Notes under the pieces: model-generated
What the model saw: only the letters and a program-made list of their open reading frames with translations
What the model was told of the DNA's origin: nothing
The model's database searches: none
Assembly: GCF_035222375.1 (NCBI RefSeq)
Contig: NW_026946363.1
Location: forward strand, 2,480,001 to 2,544,000
Reading direction: 5' to 3'
DNA length: 64,000 nucleotides
From: Podospora pseudocomata
Lineage: Eukaryota > Ascomycota > Sordariomycetes > Sordariales > Podosporaceae
Program-made: the position numbers and the translations under genes
In this document: piece after piece, positions 1 to 11,976 of the stretch
How the letters are laid out: every line of letters starts with the position of its first letter
How positions within the stretch are numbered: the stretch's first letter is position 1

Positions 1-1
1 G

Positions 2-193
2 GTTGGTGAGGAATGGCAGAACAAAGAGCTGCTGCGCAAACTGATTTCTGATAGCGAGGATGCCGCGACTAGGATCGGGGTTGTGAGGGGTGCATTCCGA
101 AGGTGTTTGTGGGTTTGTGATGATGAAGATGGAGATAGTTTCGGTCTAATCGTAATCAAGACACACAAGGCAATTGTGCTGTGCGAAGAGTAA
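2..193 (+). CDS. 3' end of an unidentified gene (partial)
   Basis: A frame is open from the first bases of the window to a TAA at 191-193 and encodes 63 residues. The sequence is mixed in composition, like a real protein, and ends in an acidic and hydrophobic stretch (SFGLIVIKTHKAIVLCEE). No ATG is visible, so the gene would begin outside the window. I do not recognise the family. The other reading frames are less protein-like, but with so short a stretch a chance open frame cannot be excluded. It lies about 660 bases upstream of OLA1 in the same direction. Confidence 0.35.
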   Translation, partial: VGEEWQNKELLRKLISDSEDAATRIGVVRGAFRRCLWVCDDEDGDSFGLIVIKTHKAIVLCEE

Positions 194-856
194 TGCATCA
201 GAAACACTTTCCAGGTGACCGCCCGCTGCTGCAGATGATGGATGGATGTCTTTCGCATCCGGCGGGCGCGGGCAGCTTATCCTTCCAGAAAACCCCACTC
301 TGACGCTCGCGACTCGGCTAGCCCCACTCCGTCAGAGCCGGAACGCACAGTCAGGTCCCGAGGTGGCCCAAGCGCTCTCGAAAAGCTCCCCAGGTCGGCC
401 AATCGATTCTCCAGAGCCAGCCTAACCCCACTGAGATGGATCATTTTCATTGAAATTTCTGCGCTGTGGTGCCCTGATCGTTGCTGGTGCTTTTAAAACT
501 CCAAAAAACTTCAAGAAATTGAAGAAAAAAAGAAACCGGCGACCAGAATATCAAGCGATCGCTGGGAAGCCCAACATACCAAAACAAAAACTTGCCTTGA
601 GCACAGCCTTGTCGTTCACTCTTTCAGGGCTCCTTTTATATCCAAAGTCTCAACTACGCGCGGCTCGTGGCACTCCTGGGTGGCCCACGAGCAAGTCACA
701 ACGGCGTCCCTTATTGGCAGTTCATTCTTCTCTTCTCCATTACCCCTCCTTCGACCCCTCGCAGCTAGCTCTGCATTTTTCAAAAAGCCAGTGCTTGATT
801 GCACTTTCATCTACCTTTCTACTCGTCAGTACAGCAAAAAAAGAGGTCCAGCCAGA
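194..856. other. intergenic region upstream of OLA1
   Basis: No convincing gene. It should contain the OLA1 promoter and leader. Pyrimidine-rich stretches lie at 715-760 and 800-840, just before the ATG at 857, as is common in fungal leaders. Short open frames here overlap on both strands and have no recognisable content. Confidence 0.5.
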
Positions 857-2407
857 ATGCCCCCAAAAAAGGCCGTCGAGGAGAAGAAGGTCCTCTTGGG
901 CCGTCCTGGTAACAACCTGAAGAGTGGTATTGTGGGTTCTTTTTTTTTTCTTTTTTTTTTTCCCTCCTTCCCTCCTTCTCCCCACTCCCTCCCTAGGCTC
1001 ATATAGATAGTTCTTGCTAACCTTTTCTCTCCCTTATATCAGGTCGGGTTGGCGAACGTCGGCAAGTCCACGCTCTTCCAGGCCATCACCAAGTGCAACC
1101 TGGGTAACCCCGCAGTACGCATCGAACGGATTCGATCCTGAAGGGACTGGCGATGCTGATACAAGCCGCAGAACTTCCCCTATGCTACCATTGACCCAGA
1201 GGAGGCCCGCGTCATCGTCCCTGATGAGCGCTATGACTGGCTTTGCGAGAAGTACAAGCCCAAGTCGCGCGTCCCTGCCAACCTCACAGTCTACGACATC
1301 GCTGGTTTGACCCGTGGTGCCTCAACAGGAGCCGGTCTCGGCAACGCCTTCTTGTCGCACATTCGCGCCGTCGATGCCATCTTCCAGGTCGTTCGTTGCT
1401 TCGATGATGCCGAGATTATCCACGTCGAGGGTGATGTCAACCCAACACGTGATCTCGATATCATCAGCGAGGAGCTGAGACTCAAGGACATTGAGTTCGT
1501 TGAGAAGGCCCTCGAGAACCAGAAGAAGAAGACCCGCCAGGGTGGTCAGAGTCTTCAGATGAAGCAGTGGAAGGAGGAGGAGGCCACGATCGAGAAGATC
1601 TTGGCCCACCTCAGGGACGGCAAGGAGGTCCGCAAGGGCACCTGGGGTCCCAAGGAGGTATGTGCTTGCTTTTTGTTTTTGATCCATTCCTTCCCGTGGT
1701 TCCATGATGATAAAGGGTCCGTGACCCGAACTTTAAACCCAGCTCGTCGAATGTCTTTTGGCATACTGAGAGTAACTTTAAATCTGAACGATATCACACA
1801 TTCCAACTTGACACATGATCTTCTTTGGGGAAGTTGATGCTAATAGAGTCAACAGATCGAGGTCATCAATCCTCTGTTCCTCCTGACGGCCAAGCCTGTC
1901 GTGTACCTTGTCAACCTTTCCGAGAAGGACTACATCCGCAAGAAGAACAAGTATCTTCCCGGTGTTGCCAAGTGGATCCAGGACAACGCTCCTGGTGATC
2001 CCATCATCCCCATCTCAGTCGCTTTCGAGGAGCGTCTGACCCGCTTCGAGACTGACGAGGAGGTTGCTGAGGAGGAGAAGAAGGTCGGCGCCCAGTCGGC
2101 TCTTCCCAAGCTCATTGTCACCATGCGCAAGGCCCTCGATCTCGGCAGCTTCTTCACTGTCGGCCCCGATGAGGTTCGCCAGTGGACTCTCCGCAACGGC
2201 ACCAAGGCGCCCCAGGCGGCTGGCGTTATCCACACTGACTTTGAGAAGACCTTCATCCAGGCCATCGTCTTCAAGTACGCCGACCTCAAGGAGCTCGGTG
2301 ACGAAGCCGAGGTCAGATCCAAGGGGAAGATCATGACCAAGGGCAAGGACTACATCGTCGAGGACGGTGATATCCTGCACTTCAAGGCCGGTGCCGCCAA
2401 GAGCTAA
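857..2407 (+). CDS. OLA1: Obg-like ATPase 1 (YchF family)
   Basis: Cytosolic P-loop ATPase of the TRAFAC/Obg class, associated with ribosomes and stress responses in other eukaryotes. Four exons: 857-931, 1043-1114, 1172-1657 and 1856-2407, giving 394 residues, close to the usual 395. All introns are GT-AG. The Walker A loop (GLANVGKST) begins right after intron 1. Switch motif DIAGLTRGA follows at about residue 80, and the base-recognition motif is NLSEKD rather than the GTPase NKxD, which in this family fits a preference for ATP. The coiled-coil region (residues about 130-190) and the C-terminal TGS domain, ending in [12 protein letters not shown], are complete. The start [20 protein letters not shown] matches the conserved N-terminus. 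Identification is firm. Confidence 0.97.
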
Positions 2408-3359
2408 GCTCTAAGCTCACATTAAAATTAATGATATGAAGTTTATGAGAAATGAGTAAGCAGCCTGTCGTGTGAAATACCTGGGCATTGTGTTACTGAA
2501 GCTCAGACAAGATCCTGAGAGGAGCGAGTCTGAAAAGGGGCTACATGCGTGAGCTGAAAGCTGCCATTCAGTGTCGCCTGTATCACTTCACTGTGTGGTA
2601 AGAATTGGGGGAACACAGCCTTGCTGCCTTGAAAACAATTGCGCAGAGCATAGAAGAGCAGAATAAAAAAAAAACAATAAAAAAGTGTGAAATGATCATC
2701 TTGACTTCTTCAGCATGACTGACTGAGTGTTGATGTGTGACCCCCACTTGAGTGTTTGCTTGCCGGGAGATCGCCGGAGTGGCCACAAGGGGCGGGAGCT
2801 GTCGCTGCGGTTGGTGCCACCTGCTGCTTGCTGTACGTAGCGCCAAGCCGTCAGGGATGCCACTGTTCCACCCACCACGGCATCCATCCATCCCATGCTG
2901 TTCGTCCAGCATCGCCGGCCCAGATACATAAGTAACCAAACAGTTTTTGTGGAATGCGCCCGAAGCTGACGACGCCGTACCCGACATTGCGAATCACTCT
3001 TCGAATCCCGACCATTACATCTTTTCTGTGACAACCCACCCAAACGACTCCGTTTTCCCCGCGCTGTACCACTCGAGCTTGGTACCTACACACACTGCCA
3101 ACGAACCCGTCACCTACCTACCTTTGCCGAGCGAGCTTCCCTTTTGGCGGGATTGCGTCACGTCTGATCCCACCACCACCACTACCACCACCGCGTTTTT
3201 CTCGTTGTCTACTACCTACGAGCTTCCTCGACATAGAATCCAAGCAATAGTTGCATGACTGCTACCCATTGTCAACCGCCCAATGGTGGCTTATAACACA
3301 ACAGAATTCAACAACACCATACAGTGAAAAAGGGGAGGGAGAGGGAAAAAGTCGAATGA
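2408..3359. other. intergenic region between OLA1 and the VPS9/PX gene
   Basis: About 950 bases without a convincing gene. A poly-A tract lies at 2666-2683, and a (CCA/CTA)n simple repeat lies at about 3170-3193. The right part probably holds the promoter and leader of the downstream gene. Short open frames on both strands overlap each other and look accidental. Confidence 0.5.
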
Positions 3360-6300
3360 ATGCAACCCCTAAACCCCTTCCTGAGCGCCTTCCTCAAGAG
3401 CCCGGTGCTGGCGCAGTGCCTCCCGCCGCAGCAGCACATTCTCTTGGTGCCCCTGGCGGATGTGCTCCTCAACTCGCGAGACGCAGAAACAGGGGCGCCG
3501 CTGACGGCGTCGATCGGGTCGGAGGAGTTTCTCGGGAGTCATGTGGTGAGGATACCGCTTTTGAAAGGGGGGAAGGATGGACAGGGTCAGGGACAGCAGC
3601 AGAATCTAAGGGAGATGAGAGGGAAGCCGAAAATGTACGGGACGGTGAATGGGAGGAGTTTGGTGGTCAAGGACGGGGGGGTTTACACCAACAAGGGGTT
3701 TAAAGCGCTGGCTCAGGCCAACTTGCTGCATGAGACGCTTTGGTACCCGGATACGCTGGACCCGAGGCAGTTTTTGATCTATTTTATTAACCGGCCTTTG
3801 GTGGGGTCTTGGGAGGAGGTTAGGATTGTGCCGGCTGTACCACCACCACCGTCACCGTCACTGGCGGAGGGGGGATTGCGGAAGGTGTTTTTGGGTGAGG
3901 GGGGGACGGGGACGACAAGGAAGAAGGATATCAAGAGTTTTCATGAGCTGCTGGTTAATTTCCCGAGTATTGCTAAGCAGATGCAGGGGGGGCTGGAGAA
4001 GCTTTTTAGGGAGTTTACGATTGTTTTTGAGAGGATATTGCCGCCTCCGCCGCCGCCGTCGGGGAAGACAGTGCCGGAGGGTGAGCCGGGGAAGGGGGTC
4101 GGGGTTGCGGGGGGAGAGGGGACGAATGGGAATGGGGGGCCGGAGAATGTGCTGACGGAGGATGATGAGGAGGTTATGAGGACTTCGTTGGAGACGGCGG
4201 TGACGACGGCGATTGATTTGTTTCAGAATGTGGACAAGCAGCAGTTGTCGCTCTTGGGGGCGACGACGGACTTGACGGGGCCGGTGGTGGAGAGGTTGAT
4301 CGAGCGGTATATTGCCGAGAATGTGCACCATTTGCTGTTTCCGAGGATTGCCGGGTTGAGGAGGCAGGATGATTTGGAACTGGAGGCCAAGATAAGGCAG
4401 ATGAACAATATTGACATCTCGCAGTTGGGGATTGCGATTGATGGGGGGATGAAGGCCAAGAGGGAGGTGGTGAGCCGGTTGGGGAATGCGGTCGAGGAGT
4501 TTAGGAAGATGCCGAATGCGAGTTGTCCGCAGGAGATGATGGAGATTTTGCTGGCGACGACGAAGGCGGCGACGCAGTTTAGCGAGGGGACGGCGACACA
4601 GGGACAGCCGAGGTCGGCGACGGAGAAGCCGGCTATGACGATAAATGCGGATACGCTGGTGTCGCTGTTGCTGTATGTGGTGATCAAGGCGCAGATCAAG
4701 CACCTCCAGGCGAGGTTGGCGTATATAAGACATTTCGTCTTTATCGATGATGTGGAGAGTGGTGAGATGGGGTATGCGCTTAGCACCTTCGAGGCTGTGT
4801 TATCGTATCTCGACCGGGAGTCTGGAGGGCTGAGGAGGGCCAGTCGTAGGAATAAGGCTTTGTGGGATGCTGTTTCGAAGGGGGATATGCCGGAGCTGAG
4901 GAAGATCCTGGAACCAACAGAGGATGCGATCGAAGATGAGGACGATTACGGGTCTTCACGTTGGCGGAGGCGATCGTCAACTGGTTGGAGCTTCACGAAT
5001 GGAGCTTCGTCAACAACTCTAGCAGCATCAGAGAGGTTCTCGGTCGGATCTGGGCTCGGTCATGTGTTTCCATTTCAAAATGGATCAGCCGAAACTCTGG
5101 AACAACCACCACCAAAACGCATCAAGAAGGTGTCGATGGACACCAGGAGTATGTCCAGCGGCTCCGAGATTTCGTTTCGGTCGTTGCCCATGAGCATCGG
5201 GACGTTCACAAGTGGGATCGAAGGCGACACTTCTATTGAGCGCCTGGTTCAAACACAGGACGCCAAAGGGGAGTCGGTTTTGATGATGGCGATTCAACAT
5301 GGGCAACCACAGGTGTTGAAATACTTGTTGTCTTTTCGGCAATACTACACGGCACCGGTCATTCTGGAGGACCAGGACAACGAAGAAACAACGTTGTTCA
5401 GCGCGGCCGTGCAGCTGGGCAATGCCGAAGTCATCAACGGACTTCTTGATTACATTCTCGACTCTACGGGAGACGACAACAAGATCAGGGAGTATCTCGC
5501 TCGTCAGGACACCTGGGGGCGGAGCGCAGCGCATTATCTGTTCCACGCACCCTTTCTAATCGGTAGAATCGGCCGGTTACTCCCCTGGAGACAAAAGGAC
5601 AAGAACGGGCAAACCCCATTGTTTGCTTTGTGTCGATCCTACGATAACCCAAATTACTACACCATGGTGGAGGAAGGGCTGGAGATTGCGACCAAGTGTC
5701 AGGGAGATGGCCAGCCTCTACACATTGATGACCATGTTGATCAGAAGGGGAACACCCTTCTTCATATTGTCAACGAACCAAAACTGGCACTCAAGATCCT
5801 GCAGCAGTGCGATTTGGATGTCAACGCTACAAACGAAAAGAGGTTCACGGCGCTGATGTTGGCGAGTAAATACGGCCGGTTTGATATGGTCAGGACGCTG
5901 TTTGGCGACCCAAGAGTCGACACTGCTGCAAGAGAACTTCGAGGTCTGACGGCGGTGGAGTTGGCCAAGGACGATGACTTGCGCAATAAGATTGATGATC
6001 TTGTGCTGTTTTCCCTCTCCCACGGCAGCTCCGACTCCCGCACTACGGGAGTGGTCAGGTCATTCTTTGTCGAAGACGGCACCATCCGCTTCGTGCTCAA
6101 GTCGGGGGCCCCAGTTGACGAGCATAGCTATGCCGTGACGACCTGTCGGAGGTCCCTGGCTGACTTTGAGCATCTCGCCAAGTTGCTGCAGATGGAAAAC
6201 CCAGCGTCGTGGATCCCTTCTCTGGCGGACCTGAGATCGCCGACGCAGATCCCTTCACGGCCGAGTAGGGCGGTGCTGAAGGATTTACAAATCAGGATGG

Positions 6301-7263
6301 ACTGGTTTTTGAAGGTGTTGCTTGCCCACCCGACGTTTTCCACGCACGAGATGCTGTGGGAGTTTTTCCTCGTGCCGGATCTGCAACTGGATCAGATGGC
6401 GGAGAGGAGCAAGCTCAAGGCGGATGCGCTGTTGGAAAAGGTGCATGAGGAGCTGGAACCGGTGCAGGATCTGAGGGAGGTGGAGCAGTTTGTTGATCAC
6501 GCGAGGGATATCGTGAGGAGCGTGCACTTTTCGACGAGGAGCGTGGCGAGGAGGGCGAACAATACTGGGAATGTGGTCAATGGTTTGTTTTTTCCGCCTC
6601 CATCACTGTCAGCGTTAACTAATAGTGTGTAAAGATCTCTACGAGTCCTCCACCCTCCTCTCCAAAGCGCTCGCCACCCTCCCCTTTCTCCCGCAGAATT
6701 ACATCTCTGGCTTCGAAACCTACGTTCGCTCCTTGGCGCCTTCGCAGTCGTCGCCTATTTCGCAGTTTTTTTCGGCGTTTCTGGCGCTGTACAGCAATAT
6801 CGAAGCTATACTCAAAGCGCTGGGGAGACCACCGCAGACGATAGCAAAGATTATTGCTATTCGGAAGGAGGTAGAAAGGAACTATAACACGCTTAACAGG
6901 TCAAGTAGATGGCCTTTGGGACTGCTGGATGAGACGAGGCAGAGGATGAATGAGGATAGGGAGGAGAAGGCGAGGAAGATGGAGCAGGAGGCGGAGATGC
7001 TTGGCAGGGAGCTGAGGTATACGCAGCAGACGGTGGCGGGGGAGTTGGCGGGGTGGAGGGAGATGCATGAGAGGTTGGGGAGGAAGGCGATTAGGGATTT
7101 GGCGAGGGGGATGGTGGTGCAGGAGAGGGGGAGGTTGGAGGGGGTTAGGAGGGCGTTGAGACGGGTTAAGGAGGGGGGGGAGGGGGTGGGTAGGCCGAGG
7201 ATGAGGGTTGGGTTGGTTGACGGGTTGTTGGATGAGGGGGAGGGGAGTGGGAGCGGGGGTTAG
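3360..7263 (+). CDS. VPS9-ankyrin-PX-BAR endosomal protein (Vrl1-like)
   Basis: Two exons (3360-6582 and 6635-7263; 52-nt GT-AG intron, phase 1) give 1283 residues. Domains in order: conserved N-terminal region (1-300); VPS9 guanine-exchange domain for Rab5-type GTPases (about 318-490, with ADTLVSLLLYVVIKAQ and GYALSTFEAVLSYL); Ser-rich linker; ankyrin repeats (about 635-870, e.g. GNTLLHIVNEP, FTALMLASKYGRFDMV); PX phosphoinositide-binding domain (about 905-1010); and a helical C-terminal region with a BAR-like pattern of heptads, mostly in exon 2. This order matches yeast Vrl1 of the VINE SNX-BAR coat and, in part, metazoan VARP/ANKRD27. It probably acts on endosomes as an exchange factor and membrane-shaping sorting nexin. 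Low-complexity Pro/Gly runs at about 155-275 are likely disordered. The family is secure; orthology to Vrl1 is inferred from domain order. Confidence 0.9.
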
Positions 7264-8224
7264 CGATGGAGTGGGGAGAGCCTACCTAGCGAGTGACTTT
7301 TGTGTAATTTTGTGTTTTTGGTGATGGGGTTAGGATAACAAGATGGGGATTAAACGGAAGGGGGATACCCGACGACTTTTCTGTTCTTTTGGCTATGAGT
7401 AAGGTTTTGTAGGGAAGAGGCAATGGGAGAAGAGGGGTTGTATTGATAGATGTGTAGGGTTATTCAACACATATTAATTTTGAGAGAGGTATGGCCAATG
7501 CAAGCCTTCCCTGAGCTTCGCACATCATCAACCACATTAACGATTATATCCTCAAGCAACACGACAACCGCAACCAGCCAACTCCCAAACAAAAAACCCC
7601 CCCAAGACGTATCCAAACCTACACCACCACCACCCTTACTCTTCTGCTTTTTTCCCGCCACCGTCGTCGTTACTACCCATCTCGATGCAGTTGATATTTC
7701 GCTCGGGATGTTCACGATCATACAACACATAAGCGGGATACCTAACCCAAGGGGTTATGCGCCGTGACCCTGGACATATTGTCCGCCGTCAAGTCACCCC
7801 GCCAGCGTCGGGACATCGTTGGCAAGAAAGAGTGATGTTGCCTGCCCCCCCCCGATGTGGACTTCTCCACGGCTGCTGTTGGGAAATCGACGAATCCCCC
7901 ACGAGCGAAGGTATTTCCACCTTTTACCCTCGTGCTCTGCCGCCGCGGCGTGGATCTCGGATGGTTTGTATGGTTCGGCCGTCATCGTGAAGACATACCT
8001 TTTGGTCTTTCTTGGGGGAGCAAACTGTCGGATGGATATGAGAGGGGAAAGAATAGTGAGATGCCTTGAATTAATACCTAAGTTCATGCGAGAGCTCCAG
8101 CTTTGAAGCAAAAGATAGGAAGAGAACCTTTACAGAGCCCCCTGCTTATTTACCCGATGCCCCCCCCCAAAGCCAAAGTCTAAAAGAGGTGGCTCTCCCG
8201 AGTATCTCTTTTGATTATCAAGCG
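7264..8224. other. gene-poor region
   Basis: No convincing gene. Contains homopolymer C tracts near 7848-7856 and 8161-8168 and a CCA-rich patch near 7622-7635. It marks the transition from the conserved block to the accessory island. Confidence 0.5.
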
Positions 8225-8400
8225 TGGAAGGACATTTATCAGGCTTTAACAGATGATTAAAGGGCTTTGAAAAATAATTTAAGAGCCTCGAAAGATAGTT
8301 AAAAGACTTTACAAGATAGTTAAAAGGTTTTGAAACAATTCAAAGGACTTTAAAGATAGTTTAAAGGTTTGTTGATTTTCTTTCAAGGCCTTTTATTGCA
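8225..8400. repeat. cluster A of dispersed 19-22 bp degenerate repeats
   Basis: Seven or so imperfect units follow one another, with a consensus close to GATAGTTAAAAGGCTTTGAAA. Clear units begin near 8253, 8274, 8294, 8315, 8336 and 8355. The right end turns into the opposite orientation (TTTCAAGGCCTTTTA). The same unit, mostly on the opposite strand, forms clusters at 20,535-20,690 and 40,313-40,445. No protein-coding meaning was found. Spacing drifts between 19 and 22 bp, so this is not a clean minisatellite. Confidence 0.7.
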
Positions 8401-8891
8401 TTGTATGAAGGGCGAGTAAATAGGTGGAGGGGGGGCGCTGGTAAGATAAATAGGGGACTACGTAAGAGTTCTCTCAAAGTTAAGCCCATTTCAGTTTCGG
8501 AAGACGTAAGAGCAAAGTTTTCGCACCAATGGCTAGCTATACACAGCAGCTATGGACAGTCGTCATGGGTTATGGACAGTCACCGGACACCTGTGATGAT
8601 CTTGGATGTGATCGCCAAAGATCAGAACGGCTTCATTGTAACCAGGCTTGGGATGCCCATGCAACAACACAAGACTCTATATTTGCCAATATGGGCACCG
8701 TTGGCCCACCGGCAAAGATTGGTTTCATGTATTTTATTTGTCACCCACGACACGACGTTTAAAGAAACAAAACACATTCTGGCAAACTCAACATATCCTA
8801 CTCACCTGGAAGCTCATCCATCTTCTTAGAAATCACAGCCCTAAGCCAAATCCTCAAGTATGCCACAAGAGATCATCCCTGTGGTCCAGCA
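8401..8891. other. gene-poor region
   Basis: No supported gene. A 77-codon open frame at 8529-8762 on the + strand has an ATG but no recognisable content. Confidence 0.45.
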
Positions 8892-10115
8892 TTATCCTGT
8901 GAAGTCGAGTGACCTTGAGGCGGTTGGGCCTCCGCAGCCAGCTCCGTAGTGCTGGGGCGGTGCCGCCATGGGATAGCCCAGTTGTTGATTCTGTTGTTGT
9001 AGAGAACCTGGCGCAGCTCCGGTCATCACGGGGAAAGCTGCTGCATGGGGTTGTTGAGGTTGATGGTTGTAAAACCCTCTCCCTTGCTGGCCAAAGTGTT
9101 GGAAACCGACGTGCATGAAAGGCGCCGCCAACCCAGCCGGTGTGTTCACGTTGGGTGCCGTTCCCATCTGCCCAAACATGACATGCCCAGGCCCTTCTGC
9201 CGGCCTGCGGTTGTCTGAGTGGTTATGCTGTGATTGCAGGTGTATCGTCTCATCGGTGCGATATTCGTCGATACGGTAGCCCCATCTCTCGGCCTTTGCC
9301 GAGTCGGTCTCTGACTGGATGCTCCAGAGGTAGTGGTTGAACTCGTGGGACACCTCGGACACCCGCTCAAAATGCTCCCTCTCGAGTTTGATCCTGCCGC
9401 CACTGGAACGGTATCCCGCCAGCGCAACAACGCTTTGGAACGCATTGCGGATTCGGCGACCGTTCCAAACCGGGCCGATCTTGGAGTCCTTCGCGTTCTG
9501 CTTGTCGAAATAGCTAAGAATATGTCAGCCTCGTCGAGAAGCAGAACACAGTTCCATAACTGGGCCAGCTGTTCTAGTCTCTTCTCAGCTTCACGTGGAG
9601 AAGTACCGAGATCGCCTATACATCTGTTAGCTCTCTGCTGGCTCTGCTCTATGAAGCATGTGCAACCGGTACTGACCACAGGTAATGGGGAGCAAAAGGC
9701 GATTGTCTGCTTCTGCAGCGCATTCTGATTCATGTTGGCAATCCCCAAATCGGGATGGTGGTTAGATAGTAGATGTAAAGAGGGATGCTACCTACGGGCT
9801 GTTGATGCTTTTCCAACACCAGGCTCCCCGTGTAGGAGAATGGTGACCCCCTCTCCTACGACCTCTAGATTAATTTTCATACCACAAGCAAAATTGGCGA
9901 GGCGTGACACTTACCCTTGTTCCTTACAAGATCAAAATGCAGGCTGCGTGGTCCCTCGTGATCGGAATGCGACTCAATCAGAGACTGCACCAAACGTTTA
10001 TGCCCATCGGGAAGCTGTAAATCGTCCCATGGCTCCGACCGCCTCCGCGTTTTGTTCATCATCTCCTCTCCGGCGTTGCCTTTGCCAATTTTGAGGCAGG
10101 CTACATGGCAAATGG
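8892..10115 (-). pseudogene. decayed fungal AAA ATPase
   Basis: Reading leftward from about 10,115, the strand encodes the core of a fungal AAA ATPase: WDDLQLPDGHKRLVQSLI and FDLVRNK, then after a well-formed GT-AG intron the Walker A segment ILLHGEPGVGKAST, then after a second intron ITCGDLGTSPREAEK and Walker B VLLLDEADIF. These splice sites still join in frame. Directly after Walker B the sequence jumps, in another frame, to YFDKQNAKDSK and WNGRRIRNAFQSVVALAGY, with a normal C-terminus and a Gln/Pro-rich tail ending at 8892. The roughly 50-60 residues that usually lie between, with the second region of homology and the arginine finger, are absent, and no donor site can bridge the change of frame without losing Walker B. 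The long N-terminal region of the family was not found. I infer a pseudogene made by an internal deletion. Confidence 0.7.
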
Positions 10116-10609
10116 TTCGTCAGTGGTAGTTCAGGGTAGGTACTGTATGTAAGCACACTGAAAGGAAAAGGGAAACGTGCTCCATTTTCTCGTACCGAAG
10201 ACAAATGCAAACACTCTAGCTGGCAGAATCAGAATATCATCCCCTTCGGTTGGATGGGAACGCTCCTTATCCCATCTTTGGCACTTGGCCCATTCTTCCT
10301 GGATCACCTAGTATCTCCTGTAGTGCCCGCTCAAAGTCGACCATAACCTCGCTACCAATCCACTCAGCATAACGCGTAGCGTTCTCAGGCACGTCGGCAT
10401 CCTTTTCATGGAGCTTGTCCCCGTTGGGTCTCAACATCTGATTGCGACCCCGGTGTTGTCATGTGGCTTGGCCGGGTACAATTGACAAAGATCTGCCCCC
10501 GCTCCACCAGACTTGATCGGTCGGTTATGTGTTCCTTCTCGGCCGATATTTATTTGCCAAAAGTGTAGGGCTCTAGCATCTCCTTGGACTTTGAGGCTTC
10601 AGCTTTACG
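10116..10609. other. stretch between two decayed genes
   Basis: No convincing coding sequence. It may contain the eroded N-terminal part of the leftward AAA ATPase remnant, but I could not read family motifs in any frame. Confidence 0.35.
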
Positions 10610-11976
10610 TCGCCAAATTCAAAGAGGGTATGGAGGACTTTCCTAAGACGTTACGCCGATCAGAGTGCTATTGAGGCGTTCGAAACCACGTCCTGGGACG
10701 GTCTCGACAGCGAGGTTGCAAAGGCAATGGGGGCATTTCAAGCCCACCAGGACCGAAGGCGCAGTTGGCGAAACCCTTTTGAAGGCTGCCGATTAACTCG
10801 GTGGTATTGCCGCCCGCCGTATCGAATTCCTCGTCGGACTAGTGCCGAACGACAACTGTATTGGTGGGTGTTCTCGCGGGTGGCCTAAGACTGCTTTGTA
10901 ATGTAAGGAATTATCTGATCCTTGATGTCCAGAGTTCCTGCTTACGGCCAATGGCTGGACAGCGACTCGCAAGAAGGCGATCCGCATAAAGATACTGGAA
11001 ATGCTAGACAGCTTGGGCAACACTGTCTCAACATAGCAAGGCACAGATCAGATTGTATCGTGGCGATCCAGATCCAAGACACAAGGCAGAGGATCTTCAC
11101 ATGGCCGTTCTGGAATTCATTCGCCATGCCGTTTCCTACTTCGATCAGTCAAGTGCTTGTAAGTCTCTCCTTCTTCACTAAAACCCCACAGGATCTAAAG
11201 CCAAGACCAAAAAACTGACACCCCAGTAGTTGAATCTCTCAAGGCCTTCTTTCAGCAGAGTGAATACGAATCGAAGCACAATGACGCCCTCGACAGGGTT
11301 AAGAAGGCTTCGGGAGCATTCGAGAGCAGTATATCAATCTGTTCCCAAACCCGCGTGGAGAAAATCTACAAAAACAGCGAAACTCAAAATTGGCCAACGA
11401 TTTCCTTATACTTTACCCTTGCAGGTGTTGCCAAGGATTTTACTGGTGAGTTTACCTTGACGTTGCAAGCATGACATGGATAGCGTACGGCTGACCTCGT
11501 CCTCCCTAAAGCCCACAGGTCAGAATCAGATCGGTATTCTCATGATCGAAGATTCAGTCGTGACCTTGCTCAAGTCTCTCGAGTCGCAAGTTCTCATTCT
11601 CCACGATGAGCTGGTATTTGAGTGCAACTCTTCGCTCTCTACTCTCAGCTACCTCTGCGCCTTGATCACCGAGATCATGTCCTCGCCCGGTCTGTTCCCG
11701 CTCAGCTTTTTCTGCGGTCTTCACTGCCGAGAGGTCGATGCTCTTCAAGCTGGCTATGGCATCATGCGCAGTCTAGCGCTGGATCTTCTGCGACTGTTCG
11801 GAAATGCCAACAGTGCCACGACTGGTGACCCGAATATGACTGCCCAAGGGCTCATGATGAACCATCTTCCTACGATCTTTTCTATTTTCAGCAGGCTCCT
11901 CCTACAGAATATACCCGCTGGAGAAGAGATAATCACATCGTCTTACACCTTCCCAGTATCACAGGGACCTCGGTGA
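10610..11976 (+). pseudogene. decayed NLR-associated (DUF7708-like) gene
   Basis: Protein-like segments of one family appear in order but in shifting frames: ELGGIAARRIEFLVGLVPND (about 10,795-10,855), DLHMAVLEFIRHAVSYFDQS (about 11,092-11,152), a helical stretch with KAFFQQSEYESKHNDALD (about 11,241), and a last open segment at 11,476-11,976 with LILHDELVFECNSSLSTLSY and SSPGLFPLSFFCGL. These resemble the N-terminal helical domain and the following conserved region of fungal DUF7708-type proteins, often found in NLR or ankyrin architectures. Stops and frame changes separate the segments, and not all coincide with good splice sites, so I call it a pseudogene. The DUF number is from memory of the family and less certain than the fact of decay. 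Confidence 0.55.

Noticed and set aside
3858-4733. A 291-codon minus-strand frame inside the VPS9/PX gene
   Set aside because: Antisense shadow of a GC-biased coding region; Leu/Arg/Pro/His-rich, no motif.
8529-8762. A 77-codon plus-strand frame with ATG
   Set aside because: No motif, no support from neighbours, length expected by chance.
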